This document shows, piece after piece, positions 38,594-50,355 of a DNA stretch of 60,000 nucleotides. Positions within the stretch are counted from its first letter, which is position 1; each line of letters opens with the position of its first letter. The translations under genes were made by a program, and so were the position numbers. Source of the stretch: Membranipora membranacea (lineage: Eukaryota > Bryozoa > Gymnolaemata > Cheilostomatida > Membraniporidae); NCBI GenBank assembly GCA_914767715.1, contig OU612068.1, positions 9,178,001 through 9,238,000 on the forward strand. Reading direction: 5' to 3'. The notes below the pieces were generated by a model. It searched no databases, had not been told where the DNA came from, and worked only from the letters and a program-made list of their open reading frames with translations.

Positions 38594-40809
38594 GTGCAAA
38601 TCAGGGGTAGTGGAAAAATTAATATCCCATAAATGTCATCCTACTCCAGTTGACAGTGAAGGCTATCTATGAGTTAGTGTCAGAAAAGCCAGCTCAGTTC
38701 TGAGAACCTAGAGAAGCAGAGATGTGCAAACAATCATTTAAAGAGATGTCAAGGGTAATCAACAACAAAGAGTAGTGAGTGTGGATTAGAAATATTTATA
38801 TATATACAGTCAAGTAGATGCAGAAAACAGAAATGCCCAATTCAATCAATTTCATTCTTGACATTTCAAAGACCACCATTTGAGTTTCTATAGTATATAG
38901 TAGCAAGAATATGAGATGTGCCAATGAAATACTTCATGTCTATCAACCCCATTCCTTTCTTTCTCATCATCGATCATCATCAATCATTCCAATCATCATG
39001 ATCATGGATTGAAAATTGATTGGAAAAAAGTGAGATAAAAAATAAACCAAGGAAAGCCATGTGTTCTCACTTTGTATGTGCTTATGCAATGGCATAAGAG
39101 GGTCAGACACTACTTACTTCTCTCCAAAATGCTAACAAGTTAAGATATTTCCAGCTCTTATTTCTTACACTTTCATACCCTTTTCCTTGTCTCTGCCCCA
39201 AACTGCATCAAAACTTACCCACTGGTTGCATGATGAATGTAAATTAAACTCAACCAATCACATTGTGTAATATTGTGAACCAAATTTATTTGCTTTTCAA
39301 ATTTATCTTGGATGCCATGATTGGCTATTACTGGCACACTGATCACATCAATGGGAGGACAACTTCCTCAGAGTTGCAATACAATGCTGTTCCAAATGCT
39401 GAAAACTATTGGTGCTGAGTTTTATTTATCTATGTTCACTTACACCCAGAAAAAAACATAAGGTTAACACAAATACACAAGCTAAAAAATTGAGTCTGAT
39501 ATCAGACGGCTGCAATTGCGAGCGCAATTACATTATCAAACACTTGAGTCAAGGAGTAAAGGATTCCTTGCCTGAGTGGTTGATAATATTCACTAACTCG
39601 TACTTGCAGCCATCTGAGCACTAAGAGACTACCTGTATCATGGTGTAAATGCCAGAATGCACCCTTCAACAGGCTTTATGCAAGGCTTCTTGTTTGTTTG
39701 CTACAAAGCTACCCTCAGCCTAATATTTCTCTACTGTTAGCACTTCAACTCAAATTCGCATTTACAAAAACCTTGCTGCCGAGAATTTATAGGAGTCAAA
39801 TAGGTAATTATAGATTTCGTGACATAGCTGAATTTTGATGTAGCAATTATATTCCGTATGTTTCCATTTATCTAATCACAAATACAAATGTGAGATGTTA
39901 AGCATAATGTTGCTATTTTTAATTCCCTGTTTATTGTGTTCACGAAATAAGCCTCAATGTGTCAGTAAAATCAAAACTTCTTCATCATCTCAGCCTCAAC
40001 ACTTAAAGACATCTGAAAAAAAGTGGAGGCAGCTTCTGAAGCAGAATTATATATACTACAGGCCGCTCAATATTCAGCTGCCAAAATTATTATACTGTAA
40101 GCATTGTTTCTCTTCCTATGAAATATATAAACAAGTGTGATCATCTATGGCAGCTTTGATGATTTCAATCGTTGGAAATTAACACATTCCAATTAATTTT
40201 ATTTGGTGTGGCTTAATTCTCACCATCAGCAGAATATCATAATATAAACCTGTCATGCTTGAGCTAAAGCAAGAGCAGCTGCAGTGATCCAAAGGTTGGA
40301 GGAAATTATTTTATCTGCCTGCATTTTCACCAGTAGTTTGGACAGCATCTTTAATTCGGCACTCTTGTGCACCATGAATGATTTTAACTGTAGGAAGAAG
40401 TCCCGGGTTAAATAGAATTACAACCTGCAGCAACGTAATCTTATATATACAGGTTATGTAATGGGTGATGGGTATATGTCATGTTAATATAACAGGTAAA
40501 AGTTTGGCATGTGAATTACTTACTATCAAATAGCCTGCAAATCACTCTCACTGCTAGTGTGGGTAATGATGCGTGCAAACAGCAATGTGATCAGTTGATT
40601 GATAACGATGTATTTTAGTTGAAGTACACATCACAGAGTAAGGATATATCCTTACCAGAGACTATAGACTATATCTATAGTCTCTGTCCTTACTCTGTGT
40701 ACACATCAAGGTTTTATCTAGGGTACATTGTTGGCGGTTAGTAGAACATGTGCATTCTCGCAGCAGTCTCATAAGCTAAGCACCAAAATAAATATAACAC
40801 ATTTGATAA
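38594..40809. other. Divergent intergenic region between MORF4L1 and the reductase
   Basis: About 2.2 kb separates the two ATGs, which face away from each other. Both promoters must lie here. Apart from the hairpin at 40634-40697 I see no defined element; the frames at 39409-39624 and 39895-40140 look fortuitous. Confidence 0.4.
40634..40697. repeat. Long hairpin just upstream of the reductase gene
   Basis: Two nested inverted repeats are perfect: CAGAGTAAGGA (40634-40644) with its complement at 40687-40697, and CAGAGACTATAGA (40656-40668) with its complement at 40674-40686. They form a 24-bp stem with one bulge and a 5-base loop. GTACACA at 40624 and TGTACAC at 40698-40704 extend it. It ends about 105 bases before the ATG, in the promoter or 5'UTR. 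Confidence 0.8.
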
Positions 40810-42768
40810 ATGGCGTTGTCAAAGTTTGGCATAGCCTATGACCAATGGAAAAACTTTCTGAATGATAATACACTGTGGACCATCGCTGGCTACGCTGCTT
40901 TGGGATACTTATCATTATCATGGTGTAAGCAGTGTGTATGGGCACCTTTCAAACTTTATGTTCTAGCTCAGCTCATGCCGGGTGTGGACCTTCGTGAGTG
41001 TGGTCAATGGGCGATCATTACAGGAGCATCACAAGGAGTAGGTACGTTGCATCATCATGACCACTGTTGATGCCACATTCATGACCACTTTTGATGGCAC
41101 CACTGTCACATTATGGATTAGTTCAAAGTCAATGAAATTTCTAAAAGTATCCAATATTTCCTGCCCAAGCTGACAATTAACATAGGAATCCTGGTCCTAA
41201 AAATTGACTGTAAGGATCGTCTCTACTTGTCTAGAATAATATGTTGTGACTAAAGAAAAACACTGTTTTGTTGTCTGACAGGTTTTGCATTCAGTAATGC
41301 TTTGGCAAAAAAGGGAATGAATCTTGTGCTAATTGATCTGCCGGACGAGAGACTGAATAAAGCAAAGAATCGCATTGAAGAAAGTAACAATGTCAAAGTG
41401 AAGACAGTCGGACTTGATTTCAAAGATCCCACTGTCTATGAGAAGATATCAACTGAAATAGAAGGATTGGACATCGGTGTTCTAATTAATAATGTAGGGA
41501 TTTGCCTTGATGCTGCCCCAGTCCACCAGTTAGATAACACGTGAGTAATCAAACTATGAAAGGGCATACAATTAGATGAAGCATGATAGGTTAGAGACAC
41601 CGCCCGGCTCATCAGCAGAATGGGAATGACCGAACTGCGGCAAATTGGATCAAACTTGTTCTAGCACCCAATTGTGTTGCTGTAAGGACTCAAAAGAAGT
41701 TTGATTTGTCTGTTGGGTCAGAGTGACGATTTTATGATCAGATTCAGGAATAACAGCAACCTTTGCAAAAGATAAAATGATATTTTTTCTCCAATGAATA
41801 GATGCGTAGGTATACACTTTGTCTCTGAACTTATAATTTTTTAACTGTTATTCCTACCAGGTTGGAAGCACACAAGAACTACATATTCGTCAATTGTCTT
41901 CCCATGACTGAGATGTCACTGCTCGTCCTACCTCAGATGGTAAAGAGGAACAAAGGTGTCATTGTTAATATGACGTCATGTCTGTGGAGAGGGGCCCCGT
42001 TGGTAGCAGGCTATTCCTCAACAAAAGCGTATGTGACAATAATGTCACAATGTATGAGCAAGACTTATTCTAAGATTGCGCCAGGTGAGTTCAGCAGTGC
42101 TTTCATTCTTCTACATTATTCGAGATTTACCGTAGATTGGAGGCAGTTTGCGCATGGGATCACTTATTTATATTTGCACCACGCAAATGAATCAAACCAA
42201 ATGTGCGGAATTCCAAAACTAAAAAACACAATCCATCTAAGCTTGAGAGGTTTTGCGTTCGCACGCACAAAGTAAAAAGTAGTTTCGGCTTATATGTGGC
42301 ATTCTTTCTACACATAGAGAAACACAATTGCTAACAGCTTGGAACAGTCACAGCATTATTTACGATCCGATAATTATTTCAATCCACAACACATACCTAC
42401 TCGTTGAAGTTTACAGCTGAAATAAAACGGATGATAGTTCACTTCTCTGTGGCTATATTATGCCATATCAATGGCCATAAATATATTATTGTACTGGACC
42501 TCTATTTTGATACTTTTCAGGGATATTGATACAATCTCTAGAGCCTGGTATGATTGATACCCCTATGCTGGAGGATGTTTTCAGAGATGTCAAACTGTTC
42601 TCACTGCTTGGTATATACAGACTGCTGTTCATGGTCTCACCTGAATCGTTTGTTAGAACTTCGCTGAACACAGTCGGCTGGGCGAATATGTGCAACGGAC
42701 ATTACCGACACTTTTTGCAAGACTCTGGTTGGATTGCTAGCCTCTTTCTCTCCCTTTTTTCACCCTAA
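40810..42768 (+). CDS. Short-chain dehydrogenase/reductase, HSD17B12/HSDL1-type
   Basis: Four exons (40810-41041, 41282-41540, 41861-42084, 42521-42768) join in phase to a 320-residue protein. A hydrophobic N-terminal segment (about 23-37) should anchor it in a membrane, as in ER 3-oxoacyl-CoA reductases. The cofactor site TGASQGVG is at 71-78 and NNVG at about 147-150. The catalytic Ser is near 203 (NMTSC), and Tyr and Lys are in YSSTK (215, 219). LVLPQMVKRNKGVIVN and the GLDIGVLINNVG stretch match HSD17B12 and HSDL1. Vertebrate HSDL1 has lost the catalytic Tyr, but this protein keeps it, so it is probably an active NADP(H)-dependent reductase. The substrate (very-long-chain 3-oxoacyl-CoA or a steroid) cannot be decided. 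No dilysine ER-retrieval motif is seen at the C-terminus (SLFLSLFSP). AATAAA lies only 12 bases after the stop. Confidence 0.9.
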
Positions 42769-42780
42769 ATGTCTCTGTTC

Positions 42781-42786
42781 AATAAA
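42781..42786 (+). promoter_or_regulatory. Poly(A) signal of the reductase gene
   Basis: AATAAA lies 12 bases downstream of the TAA stop, implying a 3'UTR of only a few tens of bases. Confidence 0.7.
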
Positions 42787-43108
42787 CATCAGTTTTGCTT
42801 ATCTTGAATGGACAACATTAATAGAACTGTAGGTAGATATCACTAATTCTGATCACTACGCATGTTTTGCTCTTTTTCATTGTACCCGACAATTTTGTTT
42901 TATGACTGAGACTGCTTCCTACTACATGTATTTACAAAAGATCTAACATCATTGGATTTACAAGGGTATGTTTAATTGAAAGAAAGAGTCAATAATTCCG
43001 ATACAGTGGTCCATCATATCCTATTGCTTGTCCTGCCCAGTGTACCTGCAAAATCTAACAGTATCTCGACAGGTGGTCATCAGAGATACAGAGGACACAT
43101 GTCAACCA

Positions 43109-46100
43109 TCTTCCGATTCTTCCGATTCTTCCGATAGGTTGATCGCCGTCGGAGTAGTTGTCTCCTTTCAAGGGCGATATGCTGTGTAGTGATAACAGAG
43201 TGAGACTTGATTATCTGGATGTAAATAACAGTATATCTTTCATCGGAGATGTAACAGTTAGGTATTTTGTATAGCTTCACAGCCACGACTCGCAAGGGAT
43301 CAATTCAAGGAGGGTTTTGGCGTCACATTCACAATCGCAGGGTTTTCAGCAGTGGGTTGTTAACATATAAGGGGAGGATAAGGAGAAATTGACAGACAAC
43401 TTTTGTTAGTAATCTGGGACAACACTGTAGGGGTTTCCAGTGGATTATCAGACACCAGGCCACACCACACTCGGGACCAGATCAGGGTAACAAGTCCTTG
43501 CCCATACACTAAAATCAACCACAACAGGGCGCCGGGAGCCGAGCACGGGGAAGGGGGCTTGGGGCCCTCGAGAAAACGGCAACAAATGCACAATCGAAAC
43601 AGCACTGAGTACTTGTTTCATGAGTTGGTAAATATTGTTGGAGTTGAGTAAGATGAGAGCAACAAATTATAAACGGAGTAGGATGGCTAATATACAATGA
43701 AATAGGACAGTCCAGTATGTCGATGAGAGTAGTCAGTGGTGTGAGTCATAAGTCAGTAAACAATATCATGAGTCATCAGTAGTACAATAACGATCAATAG
43801 ATAAATGAGCAACAAGGGATATAGTAATGCGAACAACGAACAACATATACAGTTATCATAAATCAGTTCGATGGATAGCTGGGTTGAGATATCCGTAGAC
43901 TCGCTGTTTGAAAGCATATTTCTTCACATTGGTGTTGATTGTACCAACAACAGAACCTGTCCGGGTGTTGTGATCGTGCATATGGCTTGTGGAGACTTTG
44001 CCTTCATCAACAGCTGCTGAACCTGCAATGATTTTGAAGTACAATTTTAGATCGGAATTTTGTCGTCTTTCAGCTAGAGTTTGCCAATCGAACTGAGACA
44101 TGAGATCACTGATATGATCCGACTTCTTTTTGTGAAAAGCCCATCTGAAAGCCTTCCGATTAATCGCTTCCATAGTGTCGATGTGTTTCACCAAGTGAGG
44201 CGACCAGCTTTGAGAAGCGTATTCCAGTATAGGCCTACAAATACATTTATAGCAAATAGATCTGGATTTTGTACGAGCTTTTTTCAAATTTCTCATCAAC
44301 ATATGAAGTATTTGAGTGGCTTTTTTACATATCTCCCTGATGTGTTTGTCGAAGGATAATTGGTCGTCTATATGTACACCAAGATATTTAATACTGGAGA
44401 CTTGAGTCAGCTTGGAGTTGTTGAGCATGTAACTAGCCTGGGTTGAGTTATGTTTTTGACGCTGTATTCTCATGTGCTCACACTTATCCACATTAAACTT
44501 CATCTGCCAGGTGTTAGCCCACTCAATTAGTCGATCAAGATCGCTCTGCATATGATCCACATCCACCTGTGATTGTATTCGGTGAAAAGCTAAAGAGTCA
44601 TCTGCAAATAGTCTAAGGTTACAAAAATGGACACAAGATGGCATGTCGTTGATATATAATAAGAACAGGAGGGGCCCCAGAACACTGCCCTGGGGCACAC
44701 CAGAGGTAACATGATGCAAAGAAGATTGGACACCATTAACTGTCACTGTGAGTAGTCGGTTGGATAACCATTCAGATATCCAGTTGCAGGTAGATCTATG
44801 GATTCCTATGGCTTTCATCTTGAGGAGAAGTTTTGGATGCGAGACGACATCAAAAGCCTTTGAGAAGTCAAGGACTGCTAGATCAACCGGGATGTTCTGA
44901 TCATAGGCTTCCACAAGGTCTGTTATGGTTGTAAGAAGCTGGGTGTCGCAGCCATGTTGCTTTCTAAAACCATGCTGGCATTCTACAAGCAGATTGTTAT
45001 TATCTAGGAAATTGTTTATGTCATGACATAGAATATGTTCTAGTATTTTAGATGTAATACAGGTCATAGAGATTGGTCGGTAGTTCAGCGGATTACTGCG
45101 AGAGCCTTTCTTGTGGATTGGAATGACATTTGCAAGCTTCCAGTCGTCAGGAACAGCGCCTGTATCAAGAGAATATTGGTAGATTAATGACAATGGTTTG
45201 TAGATAAAATTTGCCAGAAACTTAAGCAAGGCAGAGGAGAGTCCGTCAGGTCCCGCACCTTTAGTGCGATCAAGTGATTGGAGTTGCTTCAGCACTCCAA
45301 TTGGCTGAATCTTAATACATGAAGACTGTTGAGCAGTACATGGGTTTGTGGGGGGCTGTCTACCATCATCGTCAGTAAAGACAGAGCTGAAAGCAGATGC
45401 AAAGCAATCAGCGATATCAGCGGCTGAGTCGGACAGGCAACCATCTATCTTCTTGATTGTATTGCTGTTTCCACGCCTGTTAGAAATGAACTTGAACAGG
45501 GGTTTACTGTCTCCATTCTCGAGCTTGCTACAAATATGGTTGTTTATAAATGCATTGTAATCATGGTTTATGAGTTTATCACAGAGTTTAGATTGTTTAG
45601 ACGATTTTTCTCTGTTCTCGGCAGTATTGTGTAGCTTACTTGTTTTATGCCATCGCTTCCTCCGATTTACTTCCCTCTCTGTTGACTTGGACATCCAAGG
45701 GCTCGGGGTGGGCTTTCTCCTTTTGCTTGGGATGTTTTTAAAAGCGGATTTGAGAATACTGGATTTGAAGGTTTCCCAAACTGTGTTTACAGGGGCCCCA
45801 ACTTTCACTTGCTGGCTAATTTCAGTTTCGATGTCATAGCAGTCAATCATTATCTCAGGGATTTTGGCCTTTTTGAAATTCCAAAATGGTGTAGTATTGT
45901 TGTTATTGATAGAGTGGGAGATGGGATGCTCAGAGAATAGGTCAAACAAAAGCACATGGTGATCAGAACAACTTGGCTCACTTATAGGGATGGAGAGGTC
46001 CAAGTTAGAGAGTACAAGGTCGAGGGTGTTTCCGTGTGTGTGTGTCGGAAAATCAACAAACTGTTCGAGGTCACTGGCTTCTACAAAATTCAGAAATGAT

Positions 46101-46600
46101 TCATGCATATTTGGGTTCAGGCGTCTTTTGAGTTGACCTTTCGACCAATCAATGTCTGGTAGGTTGAAGTCACCTACAATCAGTTGATTACATGAGGTTT
46201 GGTTACGATGCCAGGTAAGGATATCATCTATTGAATTGATAGCTGGTCTCCGATAGTACACTGTAAAAGAGAAAGAAAACCCACCAATACTAAGGTCAAG
46301 TGACAGGATTTCACCTCTTTCTTCTGGTGTGATCTTATTAACTAGTATATTCGATGTTTCACTAACACCAATCAATACTCCTCCACCACGACCAGAAGTG
46401 TTAACACGATCTAGCCTGTAAAGGGTATAATTATCACAAATTTCTTTATCTAAAATGCTACCAATTAGTTTAGTTTCTGTGAGGGCAAATAGGTGAGGTT
46501 TGTGATGGTCAAGAATTAACTCCAGTTGGTGCCTTTTCCCACTTATGCCATTGCAGTTCCAGACCAATATACTGACAGGATGCTTAGTATCCATCGTGCT
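43109..46600 (-). mobile_element. LINE (CR1/Jockey-like) with an intact ORF2
   Basis: The element holds one 912-codon open frame and about 740 bases of 3' sequence. That sequence ends in three tandem 9-base units (CGGAAGAAT type, 43108-43138), the kind of short tandem repeat found at CR1-type 3' ends. No ORF1 is recognisable upstream, so the copy is either 5'-truncated just before ORF2 or of a single-ORF design. Unlike the LINE at 12,645-15,205 it shows no frameshift or stop, so it inserted recently. Confidence 0.85.
43856..46594 (-). CDS. LINE ORF2: endonuclease-reverse transcriptase
   Basis: This 912-residue protein of a non-LTR retrotransposon nicks target DNA and primes reverse transcription there. 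Residues about 8-225 form an AP-like endonuclease: VWNCNGI, LTETKL, RGGGVLI, VGDFNLPDIDW and the CSDHH catalytic end. The reverse transcriptase occupies about 455-720, with NYRPISMT, LDFSKAFDVV, SGVPQGSVLGPLLFLLYIND and the intact catalytic box LFADDS near residue 660. The C-terminal part (ILEYASQSWSPH and on) is the usual Jockey/CR1 connector. I see no zinc-knuckle or RNase H domain. The start at 46594 directly precedes the endonuclease (MDTKHPVSILVWNCNG), which suggests it is the true ORF2 start. All key residues that I can check are present. Confidence 0.93.
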   Translation of the reverse strand: MDTKHPVSILVWNCNGISGKRHQLELILDHHKPHLFALTETKLIGSILDKEICDNYTLYRLDRVNTSGRGGGVLIGVSETSNILVNKITPEERGEILSLDLSIGGFSFSFTVYYRRPAINSIDDILTWHRNQTSCNQLIVGDFNLPDIDWSKGQLKRRLNPNMHESFLNFVEASDLEQFVDFPTHTHGNTLDLVLSNLDLSIPISEPSCSDHHVLLFDLFSEHPISHSINNNNTTPFWNFKKAKIPEIMIDCYDIETEISQQVKVGAPVNTVWETFKSSILKSAFKNIPSKRRKPTPSPWMSKSTEREVNRRKRWHKTSKLHNTAENREKSSKQSKLCDKLINHDYNAFINNHICSKLENGDSKPLFKFISNRRGNSNTIKKIDGCLSDSAADIADCFASAFSSVFTDDDGRQPPTNPCTAQQSSCIKIQPIGVLKQLQSLDRTKGAGPDGLSSALLKFLANFIYKPLSLIYQYSLDTGAVPDDWKLANVIPIHKKGSRSNPLNYRPISMTCITSKILEHILCHDINNFLDNNNLLVECQHGFRKQHGCDTQLLTTITDLVEAYDQNIPVDLAVLDFSKAFDVVSHPKLLLKMKAIGIHRSTCNWISEWLSNRLLTVTVNGVQSSLHHVTSGVPQGSVLGPLLFLLYINDMPSCVHFCNLRLFADDSLAFHRIQSQVDVDHMQSDLDRLIEWANTWQMKFNVDKCEHMRIQRQKHNSTQASYMLNNSKLTQVSSIKYLGVHIDDQLSFDKHIREICKKATQILHMLMRNLKKARTKSRSICYKCICRPILEYASQSWSPHLVKHIDTMEAINRKAFRWAFHKKKSDHISDLMSQFDWQTLAERRQNSDLKLYFKIIAGSAAVDEGKVSTSHMHDHNTRTGSVVGTINTNVKKYAFKQRVYGYLNPAIHRTDL

Positions 46601-47326
46601 TGTTAAAGTTAGACCTGTAAGAGAGAGTACGAAATTAGTATCAGTTTAAATTTGGATTTATTCACAATTTTTGAAATGCTACTGTCAATTTCCTATGTTA
46701 CTATTTTAGATTGTGTTATTACTGTTAAAAATAAGCGTGGTATCTAATTATCAAACTTAGCCTAGACTTAGGTATATAACTCAGATCAAAATTGTCATGC
46801 TGGTGTTATTTTCATCACTGTATCCTTAGCTGGGGCCAAGGCCCAACTTTTGAAAAGCGATGTAATCAATTTTTTTAATCAGTTTTATCAGCGGTACCTT
46901 TGAAAGTTAAAACAACATGTTCCTGTAATCTTACAATTGCCGGTTCATGTCCAACGCAGTGTTATTTCCGGAGGACTTTTTGTTTTGCGCAGTCTTGAAA
47001 TAGCAGAATCCAGTTGTGCGCTAACATTTTTACTCAGTCTTATCACTTGACATTAACTCCAACCAATGAACTAGTTCATTGCTCCCACCTAGGTGGAAAT
47101 TGGTGCTTGTATACAACCAAGGAGTTTGAAAACTCCCTGATACTCCCTGATACTCCCTGATACAACCAAACCAAACTTATTTACTATCCCTTACAGACTG
47201 GAAGTTGTGCACACATTATCATAATTGAGTCATATGATAATAATAGAGCTGTCATATGATTGGCCGAGTCATTTGCTTATTTTGATATGATTTTGAAATT
47301 GATATGATTCACACTGATGACGTGAT
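46601..47326. other. Spacer between the LINE and the TIR element
   Basis: No gene is seen. At 47129-47162 three tandem copies of TACTCCCTGA follow a short hairpin (GGAGTTTGAAAACTCC). The CTCCCTG motif recurs inside the neighbouring element. Confidence 0.5.
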
Positions 47327-47432
47327 TACGGCAGACGAGCTGCGCCAGGGGAGAAAATAATTTCAGATGGCGCAGCTCGGCTAGAGGCAATTTATGTGTG
47401 GCGCAGCTTGGCTAGTTTCAAAATTTGTTACC
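47327..47432 (+). repeat. Left terminal inverted repeat with two subterminal units
   Basis: It starts TACGGCAGACGAGCTGCGCC. TGGCGCAGCTCGGCTA follows at 47368-47383 and a variant with one changed base at 47399-47414. The unit closes at GTTTCAAAATTTG. The first GAGCTGCGCCA and the next TGGCGCAGCTC can also pair as an 11-bp hairpin. Confidence 0.8.
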
Positions 47433-49886
47433 AAGAGCACATGATTCCCAGTATTGATAGACTTGTAAAAACTTGCTCATCTGTCGGAACTGATAAAGGA
47501 GCGGGAATTTATCACAGCTCTATTGTTCAAGATGTAGCTGAAAAAGCAAGAGGACTATTTTACATAAGTTGAACTAGGAGTGGCAGTCACAGCAGGGAGT
47601 CACAGTCAGTGTTTGAGAAGTTGCTTGACTTTCCTTACCTGTGATATGGCTGTAAGTATAGTATAGTATTCTTCACAATAAGGTATGAAAGTTATATTAC
47701 TAAGGTAGTGATTAAGTATCATTATCATCATCGATCATGTGAATGAATGATTGGATTGGATGTGTTGATCATTTGAATAGGGTATAATAGGGCTACTTGT
47801 CTTACTACTTCTACTTGTTGTACTACCTACTTCTCTCTTCTACCAAGGAGTATCAGCTTCCCTGGTTGCTCCTTGCTTCTACCACTCACATCATTGCATT
47901 TTCTTATTTTGGTTGGTTTGGGCTCTATTGTGTGGGTGCACAAACAAAGCAATGAGCTGCCCAATGTTTTGATAGTTGGTAATGATGTTGATGAAATATG
48001 TATCAATCAAGAGTGACTACTCACACTCACAGGCTACCTAGTACTAGTACTACAGGCTGCTACTGAGTGAGGAATGGTCACAGGCCTACTCCAACATCGG
48101 GGTCGATGGCAGTTAGTATTTGACTGCCCTTTTGGGTTTTTTGTTGTTTGAAACCCAACCAGGGGGGGGAGGGGCAGTCAAACATTGCCACAGACCAACC
48201 CAGGCTTTGGAGTAACTCGTGTATACAGTGTATACAATGCAAGGTGTATAGTCATGTCTGCTAGATGTAGGGCATATACTGCAAGTGTAGATAGGGCTTT
48301 AGAGCTCATCAAGTTACTTTGTTTAAAGTTTGACTGTGATTGATGTGTCAGTAATCTGTCCAAATAACATTTTTGTATTTTTACATGTTTTATTTTACAG
48401 CCTGTATGATTATGAAGGAGCATTTTAGAGATTAACCAGAGATAAGCCATAGGAATCATATGCAATCATCAATAGACTGACTCAATCTTTGATCCCGTAT
48501 AAACCTCAACATGTATCAGGATTGCATTGGTAAGACCAAGGAGTTAGAGGGAACTTCTTGGTAAGACAGTGGCTGGTTCACTTAGCCGGATTTAAGATGC
48601 TGAGACTTCGCCAAGTAAAAGTATTTTCCTATGAACAACTAGAGATCCATGAGATTTTATACGCAATAATAATGCCATAGCACAGCTCATCTCCTAGTCT
48701 TGCAACATCTAACTGTAAGTTGTAGATGATAATTCAATGTCAAGCACGCAACTTCAGTTAATATCCAATGCTGTTAATAGTGATACCTAGGGAGTTTTTG
48801 CGGTATCAATTTAATGAACAAACTTCATCAGGGTGCTTGGTCACTGGGTGCTGGCCCCAGAGAACTGAGAAGAAGGTTCATTGCGTAAGGCAGTCCTCGC
48901 ACCCTGCTATACTCTGCTTAAATCTATCAATAATAACCAGATCAAATGATTCACAGTGTTTTGTGCTGATCATTTTTATTTTTAGGTACATTGAATATAA
49001 TATGTATAACGGCCACAGGTATTCTGGCTCGTAGTCACATTGATCCAACTTTTTTGGGTCAAACCAAACGCATATCCTTACTCCAACTTTGGAGAGTGAT
49101 AGTAAGTCCTTGGGTGAACAAAAGATATCAGGGAGTATGTATGATCAAGGAGTTGGGGACAAAATATAACATTTGTCCCTAACTCCCTGGTATGATTGTA
49201 TCAGACATATGAGTTGTCCTCTCAACTAAAATCAATCCTCCTCCCAAGGTAGTCTGGTCATTTAGCTCAATTAGACAATTCGTGCACAAATCGTTTACTC
49301 AGAATGCATAGGTATAGTTCTATCTATGAGAGAGTGATTTGGGAACGAGACCTAAGTAGGGCACCTAAGCTGTTTTTTATTCAATGAACTTTCAGTCACT
49401 GTCGACAAAATTCTCATCTATCTATGCGTTATTCTGTAGACTAAACAGCCAAGTCATATCATCCCTGCATGAATATAGATGGTAATACAGCTGTCACAAA
49501 AATGCGTCAAGTGAACTTTCTTAGGCATAGTATAATTATTATTGTGCTTAAATTACGCTACACAAAACAAATAACGAAAAAAGAAATAAAGGAACCAGTT
49601 ATGTCAGCTCCTCAACAACAAACAAACATAGTATGTAAGAAGAAAAAATAAAAATCTGACCAGAGAGAAAACTTTGATAATAATTTGGTACCCACTTACA
49701 GATTACAGTTGTCAAGTCAGTTCACCGATGTATTTGTTGTCTATTAGAACTCACGATTGATTTGAATCAGCTTATCAGTGGCACTTTGGGCATTTACAAT
49801 TCAAATGTGCTTGACTGCTTGAGGTCTAAACTGATAACCTGACCCACAAGCAATCAAAAAAATCAATAGATACTAAGACCGAGGAG
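47433..49886. other. Interior of the TIR element, no recognised gene
   Basis: Frames such as 48178-48465 minus and 48768-49034 plus lack splice support and recognisable motifs. Short dispersed motifs (CCAAGGAGT, TTTGGAGTA) recur across this stretch and beyond. Confidence 0.35.
49149..49186. repeat. Near-perfect hairpin
   Basis: GGAGTTGGGGACAAA (49149-49163) pairs with TTTGTCCCTAACTCC (49172-49186) with one mismatch around an 8-base loop. It lies inside the TIR element and carries the CTCC/GGAG motif found repeatedly nearby. Confidence 0.7.
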
Positions 49887-50355
49887 TTAGACTTCTGTAA
49901 AGAGGTCATCTGGGCTTCTTTGTGGCACTACGTTGCAGACTCGTATCTCATGGTTGATCGGCAAGTTGCGTGTCGGCATGTTGATCATCCAGATGACTTT
50001 ATTTCCAACAATACTATGATAGACCACTGGGCCATAGGCTGGTTTTAATTTTGTTGTCATCACCTTGTCTTCAACCGTTCTGAAAGGGAAAATTATAATA
50101 GGATCAATTAATGCAGAAACCCAATGAGATGCTCAACTGTGAAAAAAAGTTCATATTCCTGGGTTAGAGATAGAACTAAGAGGTCATTGAATGAAAGAAT
50201 TGAATGTAATGTGAAAGCCAAACATTGCTACATACCCAGACAGTTTTTGGAGTAGGACCATTGGGTCATACCATAGATAGATAAGATAGTAGTCTGCCAG
50301 TGAGGGTGCTGCTGCATCATCATCAACATTCCACCAATTCTTTGACTCCCATTCA
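49887..50355 (-). CDS. Unrecognised two-exon reading frame, 3' part of a gene
   Basis: Exon 50236-50355 and terminal exon 49887-50079 have clean GT-AG borders and compatible phase (GG/A makes Gly), and run to a TAA at 49887-49889. The 103 visible residues include EWESKNWWNVDDDAAAP, DYYLIYLWYDPMVLL, and in the last exon KPAYGPVVYHSIVGNKVIWM and NLPINHEIRVCNVV. The composition looks like folded protein, not noise, but I recognise no family. The preceding exon, which must end in phase 2, was not found. The frame lies inside the TIR element, so it is either element-encoded or a host gene fragment carried by it. Part of the 50219-50256 stretch resembles 48179-48215, which warns that some of it may be repeat sequence. 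Confidence 0.4.

Noticed and set aside
43403-43651. Plus-strand 82-codon frame
   Set aside because: It lies antisense in the 3'UTR of the intact LINE and has no motif.
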